Shown: positions 1 to 7,709, counted from the first letter of the stretch. The stretch is 9,516 nt of DNA from Clostridiales bacterium (GCA_012521525.1 JAAYMG010000302.1:1-9516); one strand, 5' to 3'. The notes: generated by a model not told the origin, from the letters alone. A program made the numbers and translations.

Positions 1-608
1 AGGTCAATACCGCCAAGTATGTTCGACCACTGGTCGTCGCCGCCGCACTGCAGGTTTACACCGTATCTTTGATTGAGTACGAAGAAGTCGTAGCTCTGCA
101 TGAGCATATAATTGAACTCAAGGAATGATAAACCCCGTTCAAGGCGTGACTTGAAACATTCCGCGGTGAGCATGCGGTTGACGGAGAAATGTACGCCCAC
201 ATCTCTCAGAAATTCTACATAATTCAGGTTCAGCAGCCAATCCGCATTGTTGACCATGATAGCGTTTCCTTCTGAGAAATCCACTATTTTGGACATCTGC
301 CTGCGGAAGCATTCAGCATTGTGCTGTATAGTTTCTGCTGACAGCATTTTGCGCATATCGGTTTTTCCGGTAGGATCTCCGACCATTGCGGTGCCGCCGC
401 CCAGCAGGGCGATCGGTTTATTGCCTGCCCTCTGGAGATGCCTCATGGTGATAAGCTGCATGAGATGACCAATGTGGAGGCTGCCAGCGGTAGGATCGAA
501 TCCAATATAGAAGGTAGCCTTCCCATTGTTTATCAGTTCACTTATCTCCTCTTCATTAGTCGTCTGCGCTACAAGGCCCCTCGCCTTCAACTCGTCATAA
601 AGTGTCAT
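1..608 (-). CDS. tyrS: Tyrosyl-tRNA synthetase, N-terminal part (cut by window edge)
   Basis: Class I aminoacyl-tRNA synthetase that charges tRNA-Tyr with tyrosine in the cytoplasm. The first 202 residues are visible. The ATP-binding HIGH motif is at residues 45-48, inside FDPTAGSLHIGHL. MVGDPTGKTDMR lies near residues 75-86, and the tyrosine-pocket stretch QCGGDDQW lies near 187-194. The KMSKS-type loop and the C-terminal tRNA-binding domain fall outside the window. The ATG overlaps the TGA of recN in an ATGA junction, and a GAGGA lies about 7 nt upstream inside the recN 3' end, so start choice is firm and translation is probably coupled. No T-box leader precedes it; many Bacillota tyrS genes have one, so this copy appears to depend on upstream promoters. 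It is an ordinary, intact-looking TyrS as far as it can be read. Confidence 0.97.
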   Translation of the reverse strand, partial: MTLYDELKARGLVAQTTNEEEISELINNGKATFYIGFDPTAGSLHIGHLMQLITMRHLQRAGNKPIALLGGGTAMVGDPTGKTDMRKMLSAETIQHNAECFRRQMSKIVDFSEGNAIMVNNADWLLNLNYVEFLRDVGVHFSVNRMLTAECFKSRLERGLSFLEFNYMLMQSYDFFVLNQRYGVNLQCGGDDQWSNILGGID

Positions 609-2311
609 GCCGAATCCTCACTTCTTACTTTATTTTTATATTCTTTTGCGTCGCAAATCATCTCATGTGCACTTTTCATCGTAGCATCGGTGATATTTGC
701 GCCGCTGATAATGCGAGCTATTTCTCTTGCGGCGGATTCTTCGTCAAGCAGGGCAACCGAAGTGTATACCCTTCCGCCGCGCTCCTTCTTTTCTATGTTG
801 AAGTGGTTGTCTGCCATTGCCGCGATCTGCGACAAATGCGTTACACACAATACCTGCTTCTCCTTTGACACCTCCGCGAGCATTTCCGCAACCCTCTGTG
901 CTGCTCTGCCGCTTACACCGGTGTCCACTTCGTCAAATATGAGTGTCTGTATATCATCATTCCTGACAAGCACATTTTTCATAGCAAGCATTATTCTCGA
1001 CAATTCGCCGCCCGAAGCGATTTTCGAGATCGCTCTCAACTCTTCTCCGGGATTTGCAGAGAGTATGAACTTCACCGTATCAAGGCCGTCATGATCCGGA
1101 GCATCCTTTCTGACGATATCTACTTTGAACCGTACCTTGGGCATATCCAGTCTTGACAGGCAGTTCATTATCTTTTCGGAAAGCTCTTCCGCTTTTTCTG
1201 TGCGGCTCCTGCTCAGCTTTTCCCCGGCGGCGATTACCTCATTATATGCCGCTGAGTATCTTTTCTTCAGTTTTTCCAGTTCTTCATCGGAAAACTCAAT
1301 TTTATCCAGTTCCTCTTTGTCCTTCTTCAGTCTCTTCAGGATCTGCTCAATAGAATTCCCATACTTCCGCTTCAGCTGATGTATCAAAGCAAGCCTGCTT
1401 TCCACCCTCTCCATCTCTTCGGGCGAATATATGTACTCATCCCTGAGATCCCTGACCTCCGAAGCTATATCCTCGGCAACGTATCTGATATCGCTCAGCT
1501 TCTCCCTTATCGCTTCAAGCTGAGGATCCATCGAAGCTATGAGTGAAATTGCCGACTCGGCGATATTCAGCAGCCCGCATGCTCCTTCCGAATCTTCATC
1601 CCCGTAAAGGGAGCGGAAGCATTCTTCGATCGCGGCAGTCATGCGCTCCGAATTTCGAAGTATGGTCCTGCGGGCTTCCAGTCTCTCCTCTTCGTCGACC
1701 TGCAGGTCTGCGGCTTCTATCTCCCCTATGCGGTACCTAAGCTCATCTATGCGGCGTGATTTCTCTTCCTCATCGATTGCAATGCTTTCAATTGCCTTCT
1801 CGATTTCTTTCAGCTCTTTATATTTCGCACGGTATCCGTCGATCAGCTCATGATGGCCTGCAAAACTGTCCAGGTATGACAGGTGGGTGCTTTCATCAAG
1901 CAGGCTTTGGTTGTCATGCTGACCGTGGATATTCAGAAGAAGGCTTCCGAGTGTTTTAAGCTGTGACACGGTCACCGGAACACCGTTGATCCTGCAAATG
2001 CTTCTGCCGTCCGAAGTTATCTGGCGGCTGATAAGCAGGTTCCCGTCTTCGTCGGGTGCATATCCGTTTTCGTCCAGCCAGCTCAGGACCGACGGGGAGA
2101 GCCCGCAAAACAGGGCATTTACCGTTGCGCTTTTTTCTCCCGTACGTATCAGGTCCTTGCTGGTCCGCTCACCCGCGATCGCACCGATGGCGTCAATAAT
2201 TATGGACTTTCCCGCTCCTGTTTCGCCGGTAAGGACATTCAAACCAGGGCCCGGTTCCAGATCAGCACGTTCAACAACCGCTATATTTTCAATGTGAAGA
2301 AGAGTGAGCAT
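605..2311 (-). CDS. recN: DNA repair protein RecN (SMC-like ATPase)
   Basis: RecN is an SMC-family ATPase that acts early in double-strand-break repair by recombination, on the nucleoid. The 568-residue length is normal for the family. The N-terminal head half carries the Walker A motif GETGAGKS at residues 29-36 and a Q-loop-like GQHDNQ near 130-135. A long charged, coiled-coil-prone region spans about 160-375, rich in E, K and R with heptad-like spacing. The C-terminal head half has the ABC signature SGGELSR at 433-439, Walker B TLIFDEVDTG at 456-465, and the H-loop histidine at 492. The start is supported by GGAGG at 2319-2323, 7 nt before ATG. It begins 24 nt after argR and overlaps tyrS by 4 nt. 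I saw no LexA-type box just upstream, so SOS control is not evident from this sequence. Confidence 0.98.
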   Translation of the reverse strand: MLTLLHIENIAVVERADLEPGPGLNVLTGETGAGKSIIIDAIGAIAGERTSKDLIRTGEKSATVNALFCGLSPSVLSWLDENGYAPDEDGNLLISRQITSDGRSICRINGVPVTVSQLKTLGSLLLNIHGQHDNQSLLDESTHLSYLDSFAGHHELIDGYRAKYKELKEIEKAIESIAIDEEEKSRRIDELRYRIGEIEAADLQVDEEERLEARRTILRNSERMTAAIEECFRSLYGDEDSEGACGLLNIAESAISLIASMDPQLEAIREKLSDIRYVAEDIASEVRDLRDEYIYSPEEMERVESRLALIHQLKRKYGNSIEQILKRLKKDKEELDKIEFSDEELEKLKKRYSAAYNEVIAAGEKLSRSRTEKAEELSEKIMNCLSRLDMPKVRFKVDIVRKDAPDHDGLDTVKFILSANPGEELRAISKIASGGELSRIMLAMKNVLVRNDDIQTLIFDEVDTGVSGRAAQRVAEMLAEVSKEKQVLCVTHLSQIAAMADNHFNIEKKERGGRVYTSVALLDEESAAREIARIISGANITDATMKSAHEMICDAKEYKNKVRSEDSA

Positions 2312-2335
2312 TTCATTTCCTCCCGCACATAGTCG

Positions 2336-2788
2336 TCAGCGGATCAGCTCCGAAACGATTTTTGCAAACTCTACGGCGTCCGAGTCCTCTCTCACTACGA
2401 CCAAAGCCGTATCATCACCGGCCAACGTCCCGACTATCATATCATGCTTCATAGCATCGATCGCCGAACAGGCGGCATCTGCCAGGCCCGGCAGTGTACG
2501 GATGACCACGATGTTCTTCGCGTAATCGACACTTATTACGCATTCTTTGAAAATAGTCCTTAATCTGTCGTCTATATCCGGTTCGAAATGTCTTGCCGGT
2601 GCAGTATATTTATATCTTCCGTTTTCCGTCAGGACCTTTTGCAGCCTCAGCTCCTTGATGTCCCGGGAAATCGTGGCCTGTGTCGCTTCGATGCCGTGGA
2701 CACGCAGCCTTTCGGCAAGTTCCTCCTGGGTCTCGATATTCTCCTTGCTTATGATCTGAAGGATCATTTCGTGCCGCACCGATTTCAT
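2336..2788 (-). CDS. argR: Arginine repressor ArgR/AhrC
   Basis: Transcriptional regulator that binds ARG boxes as an arginine-bound hexamer, repressing arginine biosynthesis and, in some species, activating catabolism. The 150 residues match the usual family length. The N-terminal winged helix-turn-helix covers about residues 1-70, with recognition-helix residues TQATISRDIKEL at 36-47. The C-terminal oligomerisation and arginine-binding domain includes PGLADAACSAID and the hallmark GTLAGDDT at 120-127, whose Asp pair contacts arginine in known structures. The reading frame is open further upstream to 2926, but ATG at 2788 has a GGGAG 7 nt before it and gives the canonical N-terminus MKSVRHEMI, so the longer version is rejected. 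No arginine genes are nearby; its position before recN is the usual Bacillota arrangement. A candidate ARG box lies about 84 nt upstream, suggesting autoregulation. Confidence 0.97.
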   Translation of the reverse strand: MKSVRHEMILQIISKENIETQEELAERLRVHGIEATQATISRDIKELRLQKVLTENGRYKYTAPARHFEPDIDDRLRTIFKECVISVDYAKNIVVIRTLPGLADAACSAIDAMKHDMIVGTLAGDDTALVVVREDSDAVEFAKIVSELIR

Positions 2789-2871
2789 ATGATCTCTCCC
2801 TTTTCCATTTTTTAGAACCACACATATATTACCGCCCAACCTTTTGACCTGCGGATACCGGTTCGCATCAC

Positions 2872-2889
2872 CTTGCATTTTAATGCAGC
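2872..2889 (-). promoter_or_regulatory. Candidate ARG box (ArgR operator) upstream of argR
   Basis: On the minus strand the site reads GCTGCATTAAAATGCAAG, an inverted repeat with 6-nt arms (TGCATT and AATGCA) around AA. Against the general ARG-box pattern TGAATWWWWATTCA, the core differs only at two symmetric positions (C for A, G for T), which keeps the palindrome. G is tolerated at the second of these in Bacillus-type boxes. It sits just downstream of a candidate promoter and before argR, where an autorepressor would be expected to bind. Only one box is visible. Binding is an inference. Confidence 0.55.
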
Positions 2890-2901
2890 TGCCAGATCCA
2901 A

Positions 2902-2932
2902 AATATACGGGCAGCGAGCAATACACTGTAAA
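2902..2932 (-). promoter_or_regulatory. Candidate promoter for argR-recN-tyrS
   Basis: On the minus strand TTTACA (2932-2927, 5/6 match to the -35 consensus) is followed after 19 nt by TATATT (2907-2902, 5/6 match to the -10). The spacer is slightly long for a sigma-A promoter. Transcription would start near 2895, just upstream of the ARG box, giving a leader of about 105 nt. It lies in the 153-nt gap between nadK and argR, the longest intergenic gap in the window. Confidence 0.4.
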
Positions 2933-2941
2933 GGTGTACTT

Positions 2942-3793
2942 CTATTTAGGGATCAGCTTGTTTCTTACTATATCATAAAAACCGTGATTTTTCGACCGCA
3001 CAAGCTTGCAGCAAAGGCGCGATTTAGAAACCACAACTGTATCACCGGGCAGCATAGCGGTATCATTGTATATAACCCCGTCAACAGTCAACTTTGCATT
3101 TACTTCGGCATTAGTATTCTGAAACTTCACAACGCTGTCGCCGGACAGGACGAAAGACTTTGCGTGAAGGCTATGAGCGCAAATCGGTGTCACGAGTATC
3201 AAGTCGGCTTTTGGTTCGACAAGGGGGCCGCCTGCCGAAAGTGAGTAGGCAGAAGATCCTGTCGGTGTTGAAGCTATAATTCCGTCACCGCTGATGGTTG
3301 CTATAAAGTGGCTGCCGACCCAAAAATCCAGGGACATGACACGAGGTCCGTCAAGGTTTGTGACGACCGCGTCATTGAGAGCTGTTCCTTTGAAGATCGT
3401 CTCCCCGTTTCTCTGCAGGCGCACGTCGAGCATTGACCTGTGATCTATGCTGAAGCTTCCTTTCAATATGCTTTTGAGCCTGAACAGCTCGTCCCTTTCC
3501 AGCTCCGCAAGAAAACCCAATTTGCCTGCATTGATTCCAAGGATGGGTTTATCCTCTTTCGCTGCGGTTTCTGCGATCCGCAATATCGTACCGTCACCGC
3601 CGATGCAGATTATCATATCGGCAGAACGTACGCCTTCGTCAAACGGCATATGTGCCAAACCGTCACAATTGAGCCCTACGGTATCCGAAATGACAGGTTC
3701 GAGTCCGGATTCGGCAATCAGCCTGATCATCTCGACCGTAAGCACAAAATCCTTGTCACGTTTTGGGTTTGGAAACAAAAATACCTTATGCAT
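2942..3793 (-). CDS. nadK: NAD kinase
   Basis: Phosphorylates NAD to NADP using ATP or polyphosphate; it is the only route to NADP in the cytoplasm. The 283-residue length is typical. The catalytic GGDGT is at residues 65-69, NDAV (the NE/ND motif that binds the nicotinamide riboside) at 140-143, and the glycine-rich STPTGSSAYSLSAGGP at 175-190. The later PICAHSL at 203-209 has Ala where many family members have Pro (CPHSL), but the His is kept; this looks like a lineage variant. The start ATG has AAAGGA about 7 nt upstream and gives the usual N-terminus with FPNPKRDKD. It follows tlyA after 78 nt and precedes the argR promoter gap. NADPH made from its product supports the step after DXS in the MEP pathway, encoded elsewhere. 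Confidence 0.97.
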   Translation of the reverse strand: MHKVFLFPNPKRDKDFVLTVEMIRLIAESGLEPVISDTVGLNCDGLAHMPFDEGVRSADMIICIGGDGTILRIAETAAKEDKPILGINAGKLGFLAELERDELFRLKSILKGSFSIDHRSMLDVRLQRNGETIFKGTALNDAVVTNLDGPRVMSLDFWVGSHFIATISGDGIIASTPTGSSAYSLSAGGPLVEPKADLILVTPICAHSLHAKSFVLSGDSVVKFQNTNAEVNAKLTVDGVIYNDTAMLPGDTVVVSKSRLCCKLVRSKNHGFYDIVRNKLIPK

Positions 3794-3871
3794 GGCAATT
3801 TCCTTTACACCAATGAAAAATCACTGCTTAGCCCGATCAAAACTAAAGAAGATACTCCGATTTTCATCCGC

Positions 3872-4675
3872 TTACAGATCTCTATGAGAAATCGACACCA
3901 GTTCCTCCAGGTCGAAGGATCTCTTATTTGACTCCTCACCCTCCAAAGCGGGAGACAAGTATGCCAGGTATTCGATGTTTCCTTCCGGTCCCCTTATGGG
4001 AGAATATGTCAGTTGCAGAACCGAAAAACCGGATCGTTCTGCATTCAGAACAAAATCCTCCAGGACTTCGAGATGCACTTTGGGATCTCTAATCACGCCC
4101 TTTTTCCCTACTTTGTCGCGGCCCGCCTCAAACTGTGGCTTGACAAGGGCTACTACTTTACCCGATGGCTTCAGCAGTTTATGGACCACCGGCAGTACCA
4201 ACTTCAAGGAAATGAATGAAACGTCTATCGATGCAAAGTCAAGCGGTTCCCCGATCGTTTCCGGAGTTACGTGGCGGATGTTCGTCCTTTCCATGACAAC
4301 GACCCTGTCATCCTGACGCAGTTTCCAGGCCAGCTGTCCGTATCCTACATCTATCGCATATACCTTTGAAGCTCCGTTTTGCAGCATGCAGTCTGTAAAA
4401 CCGCCTGTTGACGCACCGATATCTGCCGCAACTACACCTTCAAGCGATAAATTGAACTCTCTTACCGCTTTTTCAAGCTTTAACCCGCCTCGGCTTACAT
4501 ACTTCAGTACATTTCCCCGTATCTCGATCTCCGCGTCGTCGGAAACGAATGTACCGGGTTTGTCGATCCTGTTTCCGTCGACAAACACGACCCCGCTCAT
4601 AACGGAAGACTTAGCCTTTTCCCGGCTTTCAAAATACCCCCGTTCAAACAGCAGCTGATCTATTCTTTTTTTCAC
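3872..4675 (-). CDS. tlyA: TlyA family rRNA (cytidine-2'-O)-methyltransferase / hemolysin A homologue
   Basis: S4-domain RNA methyltransferase; Mycobacterium TlyA 2'-O-methylates cytidines in 16S and 23S rRNA, and relatives are often annotated as hemolysin. Starting at GTG 4675 the protein has 267 residues, normal for the family. The S4 RNA-binding domain covers about 1-60, beginning KKRIDQLLFERGYFESREKAK-like. The FtsJ/RrmJ-type methyltransferase domain follows, with SAM motif ADIGASTGGFTD at 84-95 and acidic D109. Residues K66, D151, K179 and E235 fit the K-D-K-E tetrad, so it looks catalytically complete. The GTG is chosen because GGAGGA (4689-4684) lies 8 nt upstream and the N-terminus matches the family; the in-frame ATG at 4720 would add 15 unrelated residues. 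It overlaps dxs by 32 nt. Which rRNA sites it modifies here is unknown. Confidence 0.93.
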   Translation of the reverse strand: MKKRIDQLLFERGYFESREKAKSSVMSGVVFVDGNRIDKPGTFVSDDAEIEIRGNVLKYVSRGGLKLEKAVREFNLSLEGVVAADIGASTGGFTDCMLQNGASKVYAIDVGYGQLAWKLRQDDRVVVMERTNIRHVTPETIGEPLDFASIDVSFISLKLVLPVVHKLLKPSGKVVALVKPQFEAGRDKVGKKGVIRDPKVHLEVLEDFVLNAERSGFSVLQLTYSPIRGPEGNIEYLAYLSPALEGEESNKRSFDLEELVSISHRDL

Positions 4676-6521
4676 CGTTGCACTCCTCCAGGATCGCCGA
4701 CGATATAGAGCGGGCGTCAAGGCCGTATCTTACCATCAGCTCGGGCATATTCCCGTGCGGTATAAACCTGTTTCCCAGGTTTATGAGCCTTGCGCTTTTG
4801 ACAGCCATTCCCCTCAGGCCTATCTCGCTCAGCAGTCTCCTTCCGACGGAACCCTCGTCAAGGGATTCTTCCACCGCCAGGAAACGTTTGGTCTTTTCCA
4901 CCGAGTCAAGGACGATCTTTGCGGGAAGCGGTGAAATGACATTGAGCTTAATTATCTCCACGGAAACTCCCGTCTCTTCCGCGATTTGCGCGGCCCGGAT
5001 GACCTCATTTATAAGTCTGCCGTATACAGCGACCGTTATGTCTGAGCCTGCTTTGAAAACTTCCGCGTTGCCAGCGGAAACCCCTTTATACTCCCCTTCA
5101 CAACCACGGGGATAACGGATGGCAACAGGACCGTCATTCCTGGCGAACGCTTGCTCCAGCATGGCCTCAAGCTCAGCATAGCTTGATGGACAGTACACTC
5201 GCATGCCCGGAATATGCGGGAGAAAAGATATGTCGAACAAGCCCTGGTGGGTTTCCCCGTCTTCTCCCGTAAGCCCCGCCCTGTCTATTGCAAATACAAC
5301 GGGGAGCTTTTGAAGCGCTACATCGTGGATGAGCATATCGTAGGAGCGCTGAAGGAAGGTCGAATAAATAGCGCATACCGGACGCATGCCGCGTGAAGCC
5401 AACCCGGCAGCCATCGTGACCGCATGTCCTTCTGCTATGCCTACGTCAAAAAAGCGCCGGGGAAACTCTTCGGCAAACTTGTCAAGCCCGGTTCCGCTCT
5501 GCATGGCAGCGGTTATCGCGCAGATGCGCCCGTCCCTTCCGGCAAGCTCGCTAAGCTTTTTCCCGAATACCAGGGAAAAGTTTGTTGCGGAACCGTTAAG
5601 CTGCCTTCCGGAGTCTATATCGAACTGTGATATTCCGTGATACTCGGACGGGCTCTCTTCCGAATATCGGTAGCCCTTCCCTTTGACGGTCTTCAAATGT
5701 ATGAGCACCGGGCCGGTATAGGCTTTCGCGATCTGAAACAACCTGATCAGTTCCCTGAGGTCATGCCCGTCCACGGGACCAAGATAGGTAAATCCCATAT
5801 CTTCAAACATGCTGCCTCTGACCAGCATGCGCTTGAGGAACAGTTTCGTATTGTGGATGACCCGATAAATGTACTTACCGCCGGGGATCCGGCTCGTCGT
5901 ACCGCGAACATGTTTTTTCAACTTTGTATATTGTGGCTTGAGGCGCAGTCTACCGAGCTGCTTTGCAACCCCTCCGACATTCCGCTGTATCGACATGCCG
6001 TTATCATTCAAAATGACCAGCAGCTGCTCTTTACTCTGGCCGGCGTCATTGAGAGCTTCATATGCAAGCCCGCCTGTAAGAGCTCCGTCACCAATGACAG
6101 CAATAACGTGGTAATCGTCGTTCATCAGGGTACGCGCTCTTGCCATACCAAGTGCCGCAGATATCGAAGTGGAAGCATGGCCTGTTGAAAATGGGTCATG
6201 AATGCTTTCGCTTGGTTTGGGGAATCCCGCCAACCCGTCAAGTGAACGAAGGTTCTTGAACTCTTCGCGTCTTCCCGTAAGTATTTTGTGCGTATAGCAT
6301 TGGTGCCCTACGTCGAATATGAGTTTGTCTACCGAGGTGTCAAACACTTTGTGGAGAGCTACGGTAAGCTCTACGACCCCCAGGTTTGATGCAAGGTGGC
6401 CGCCGGATCTTGCTATGCTTTCGATCAGGAAGCTCCTGATTTCATCGCAAAGCTGAGACATCTTCCTGATGTCAAGCTTTTTGACGTCCTCGGGGGAGTT
6501 TATATTTTCAAGCAATCCCAT
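4644..6521 (-). CDS. dxs: 1-deoxy-D-xylulose-5-phosphate synthase
   Basis: Thiamine diphosphate enzyme that condenses pyruvate with glyceraldehyde 3-phosphate to DXP, the first and flux-controlling step of the MEP isoprenoid pathway and also a source for thiamine and pyridoxal. From ATG 6521 the protein has 625 residues, typical. Domain I includes SGGHLASNLG (His42), GHAST at 114-118, and the TPP/Mg motif from GDGALTGG (144-151) to NDN (172-174). The pyrimidine-domain catalytic glutamate is E364 in GIAEGH; DRAGLTGEDGETHQG follows at 413-427. The C-terminal transketolase-like domain covers about 490-610. The frame is open to ATG 6599, but that would lie inside ispA; GAGG about 7 nt before 6521 and the N-terminus MGLLENINSPEDV favour the shorter form. 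It is 19 nt after ispA and overlaps tlyA by 32 nt. Confidence 0.97.
   Translation of the reverse strand: MGLLENINSPEDVKKLDIRKMSQLCDEIRSFLIESIARSGGHLASNLGVVELTVALHKVFDTSVDKLIFDVGHQCYTHKILTGRREEFKNLRSLDGLAGFPKPSESIHDPFSTGHASTSISAALGMARARTLMNDDYHVIAVIGDGALTGGLAYEALNDAGQSKEQLLVILNDNGMSIQRNVGGVAKQLGRLRLKPQYTKLKKHVRGTTSRIPGGKYIYRVIHNTKLFLKRMLVRGSMFEDMGFTYLGPVDGHDLRELIRLFQIAKAYTGPVLIHLKTVKGKGYRYSEESPSEYHGISQFDIDSGRQLNGSATNFSLVFGKKLSELAGRDGRICAITAAMQSGTGLDKFAEEFPRRFFDVGIAEGHAVTMAAGLASRGMRPVCAIYSTFLQRSYDMLIHDVALQKLPVVFAIDRAGLTGEDGETHQGLFDISFLPHIPGMRVYCPSSYAELEAMLEQAFARNDGPVAIRYPRGCEGEYKGVSAGNAEVFKAGSDITVAVYGRLINEVIRAAQIAEETGVSVEIIKLNVISPLPAKIVLDSVEKTKRFLAVEESLDEGSVGRRLLSEIGLRGMAVKSARLINLGNRFIPHGNMPELMVRYGLDARSISSAILEECNGEKKNRSAAV
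4684..4689 (-). promoter_or_regulatory. Ribosome binding site that fixes the tlyA GTG start
   Basis: GGAGGA on the minus strand, 8 nt before GTG at 4675 and inside the last codons of dxs. It supports GTG over the upstream in-frame ATG at 4720. Confidence 0.75.
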
Positions 6522-6540
6522 AACTACCTCTTGAAGATTT

Positions 6541-7449
6541 TCAGTGTTTACGGGTGGATATATAATCTGTAAACCACATAAGGAATCCGTTGTCCTCAAA
6601 TTCCGAAAGGCAACTTTTCGCCATCATCGAAAGTTCAGCGATCTTCCTTTCACACCCGGATATGCCGTATATATCGACATAAGTTATTTTGCCGCGTCCG
6701 GCATCCGATCCGACCGGTTTGCCCAGCGCCTTCTCATCGCCTATCCTGTCAAGCAAATCGTCCTTTATCTGAAATGAAAGTCCCAAGGCTTCTGCGTATC
6801 TTTGGGCTGCCATCCGCTGCTCCTGTCTTGCTCCAGCCAAAATACAGCCGGAAACACAGGCTGCTGATATAAGCGCACCGGTTTTGAGGCGATGCGTTTT
6901 CTCTACCAGCTCTGCCCCGACCTGCCTGTTTTCGTTTTCTATATCAAGCATCTGGCCGCCAATCATCCCGTACGCGCCGGAAGCTTCTGCTATCAGCCTG
7001 CATGCTTCAAGCCGCAAATCGACCGGTACTGCTTTTACGGATGTTTTCAAATCGCCGACACACCCGTCCGACAGCATGGTCTCAAACGCCGCATTCAGCA
7101 GAGCGTCTCCGGCCAAAACAGCGGCAGCTTCTCCGAATACGATGTGGTTTGTCGGGCGTCCTCGGCGCAGGTCGTCGTCATCCATGCACGGAAGGTCGTC
7201 ATGTATCAGAGAATATGTGTGGATCATTTCTATCGCACAGGCAAAAGAGAGAGCGTTTTCCGGGTCTCCGCCCGCAGCCTTGCAAAATTCCGTAAGAAGC
7301 ACTGAACGTATCCGTTTTCCCCCTGAGAGCAGGCTGTATCTCATGGATTCGATCAAAGTCTTCTGAGGGATCGATCTTTGAGGTATGCACATGTCCAGGG
7401 CTTCGTTGATCCACTTGACCCGCTGACTGTAATATTCTTCAAAATCCAT
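6541..7449 (-). CDS. ispA: Polyprenyl synthetase, probably (2E,6E)-farnesyl diphosphate synthase
   Basis: Adds isopentenyl diphosphate units to allylic diphosphates, supplying farnesyl diphosphate for undecaprenyl and quinone-type lipids. The 302-residue length is normal. The first Asp-rich motif is DDLPCMD at 84-90, within HTYSLIHDDLPCMDDDDLRR; it has the DDxxxxD spacing of bacterial type II FPP synthases. The second motif, DDLLD at 230-234, lies in FQIKDDLLDRIGD. GGKRIR at 43-48 and KTG at 189-191 are the other diphosphate/IPP contacts. Tyr79 five residues before the first motif fits short-chain (C15) products, but a C20 product cannot be excluded. It starts 15 nt after xseB; the nearest Shine-Dalgarno-like AAAGG is about 12 nt away, so initiation may rely on coupling. 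It sits directly before dxs, pairing early and later isoprenoid steps. Confidence 0.95.
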   Translation of the reverse strand: MDFEEYYSQRVKWINEALDMCIPQRSIPQKTLIESMRYSLLSGGKRIRSVLLTEFCKAAGGDPENALSFACAIEMIHTYSLIHDDLPCMDDDDLRRGRPTNHIVFGEAAAVLAGDALLNAAFETMLSDGCVGDLKTSVKAVPVDLRLEACRLIAEASGAYGMIGGQMLDIENENRQVGAELVEKTHRLKTGALISAACVSGCILAGARQEQRMAAQRYAEALGLSFQIKDDLLDRIGDEKALGKPVGSDAGRGKITYVDIYGISGCERKIAELSMMAKSCLSEFEDNGFLMWFTDYISTRKH

Positions 7450-7464
7450 ATGAAACCGTAACCT

Positions 7465-7701
7465 TTAGTTTTCTCCTTCGATATCAAAAGGCGCTGAAAC
7501 CGGCTCGCCGCTTTCGCCCTTCATTATGATGCTCACCTTCTGCTCGGCCTTGTCCAGAATGGCCGCGCACCTCTTCATAAGCGAGGCGCCTTCCTCGAAC
7601 AGGCCCAGGGCCTCTTCCACGGGGACCTCTCCCCTCTCCAGGATCCGGACGATTTCCTCAAGCCTGCCGATGGCAGATTCAAAAGTCATTTTTTCACCCA
7701 T
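7465..7701 (-). CDS. xseB: Exodeoxyribonuclease VII small subunit
   Basis: Small helical subunit that binds in several copies along the long helix of XseA to form exonuclease VII, which degrades single-stranded DNA from both ends. From ATG 7701 it has 78 residues, usual for the family. The core MTFESAIGRLEEIVRILERG and the following PVEEALGLFEEGASLMKRC form the two-helix hairpin; the polar tail after about residue 60 is variable in the family. The open frame reaches a TTG at 7734, but ATG 7701 has GGAG at 7713-7710, 8 nt upstream. A second in-frame ATG at 7689 is possible and would start at MTFES. It lies 128 nt after xseA and 15 nt before ispA. Confidence 0.94.
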   Translation of the reverse strand: MGEKMTFESAIGRLEEIVRILERGEVPVEEALGLFEEGASLMKRCAAILDKAEQKVSIIMKGESGEPVSAPFDIEGEN

Positions 7702-7709
7702 GGCATATA

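Noticed and set aside
22..40. Palindrome CGACCA-C-TGGTCG as a regulatory site
   Set aside because: It encodes the conserved DDQWSN stretch of TyrS; the symmetry follows from these codons.
438..1094. A 218-codon plus-strand open frame opposite recN and tyrS
   Set aside because: It lies antisense to clear RecN and TyrS coding sequence, crosses their boundary, and has no recognisable domain or ribosome site. The same applies to the other long plus-strand frames (for example 5637-6188, 6884-7366, 7848-8405), which shadow dxs, ispA and xseA.
2789..2926. Possible 46-residue N-terminal extension of ArgR
   Set aside because: It would cross the promoter and ARG-box region and does not resemble ArgR. 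ATG 2788 has a good ribosome site and gives the canonical 150-residue protein.
2921..2937. Inverted repeat TACAC/GTGTA after nadK as a terminator
   Set aside because: The stem is only 5 bp with a 7-nt loop and no T run follows on the minus strand; it overlaps the candidate -35 element instead.
6522..6599. Extended DXS start at ATG 6599
   Set aside because: The added 26 residues are encoded inside the ispA 3' end and lack similarity to DXS. ATG 6521 has a GAGG ribosome site and the usual N-terminus.
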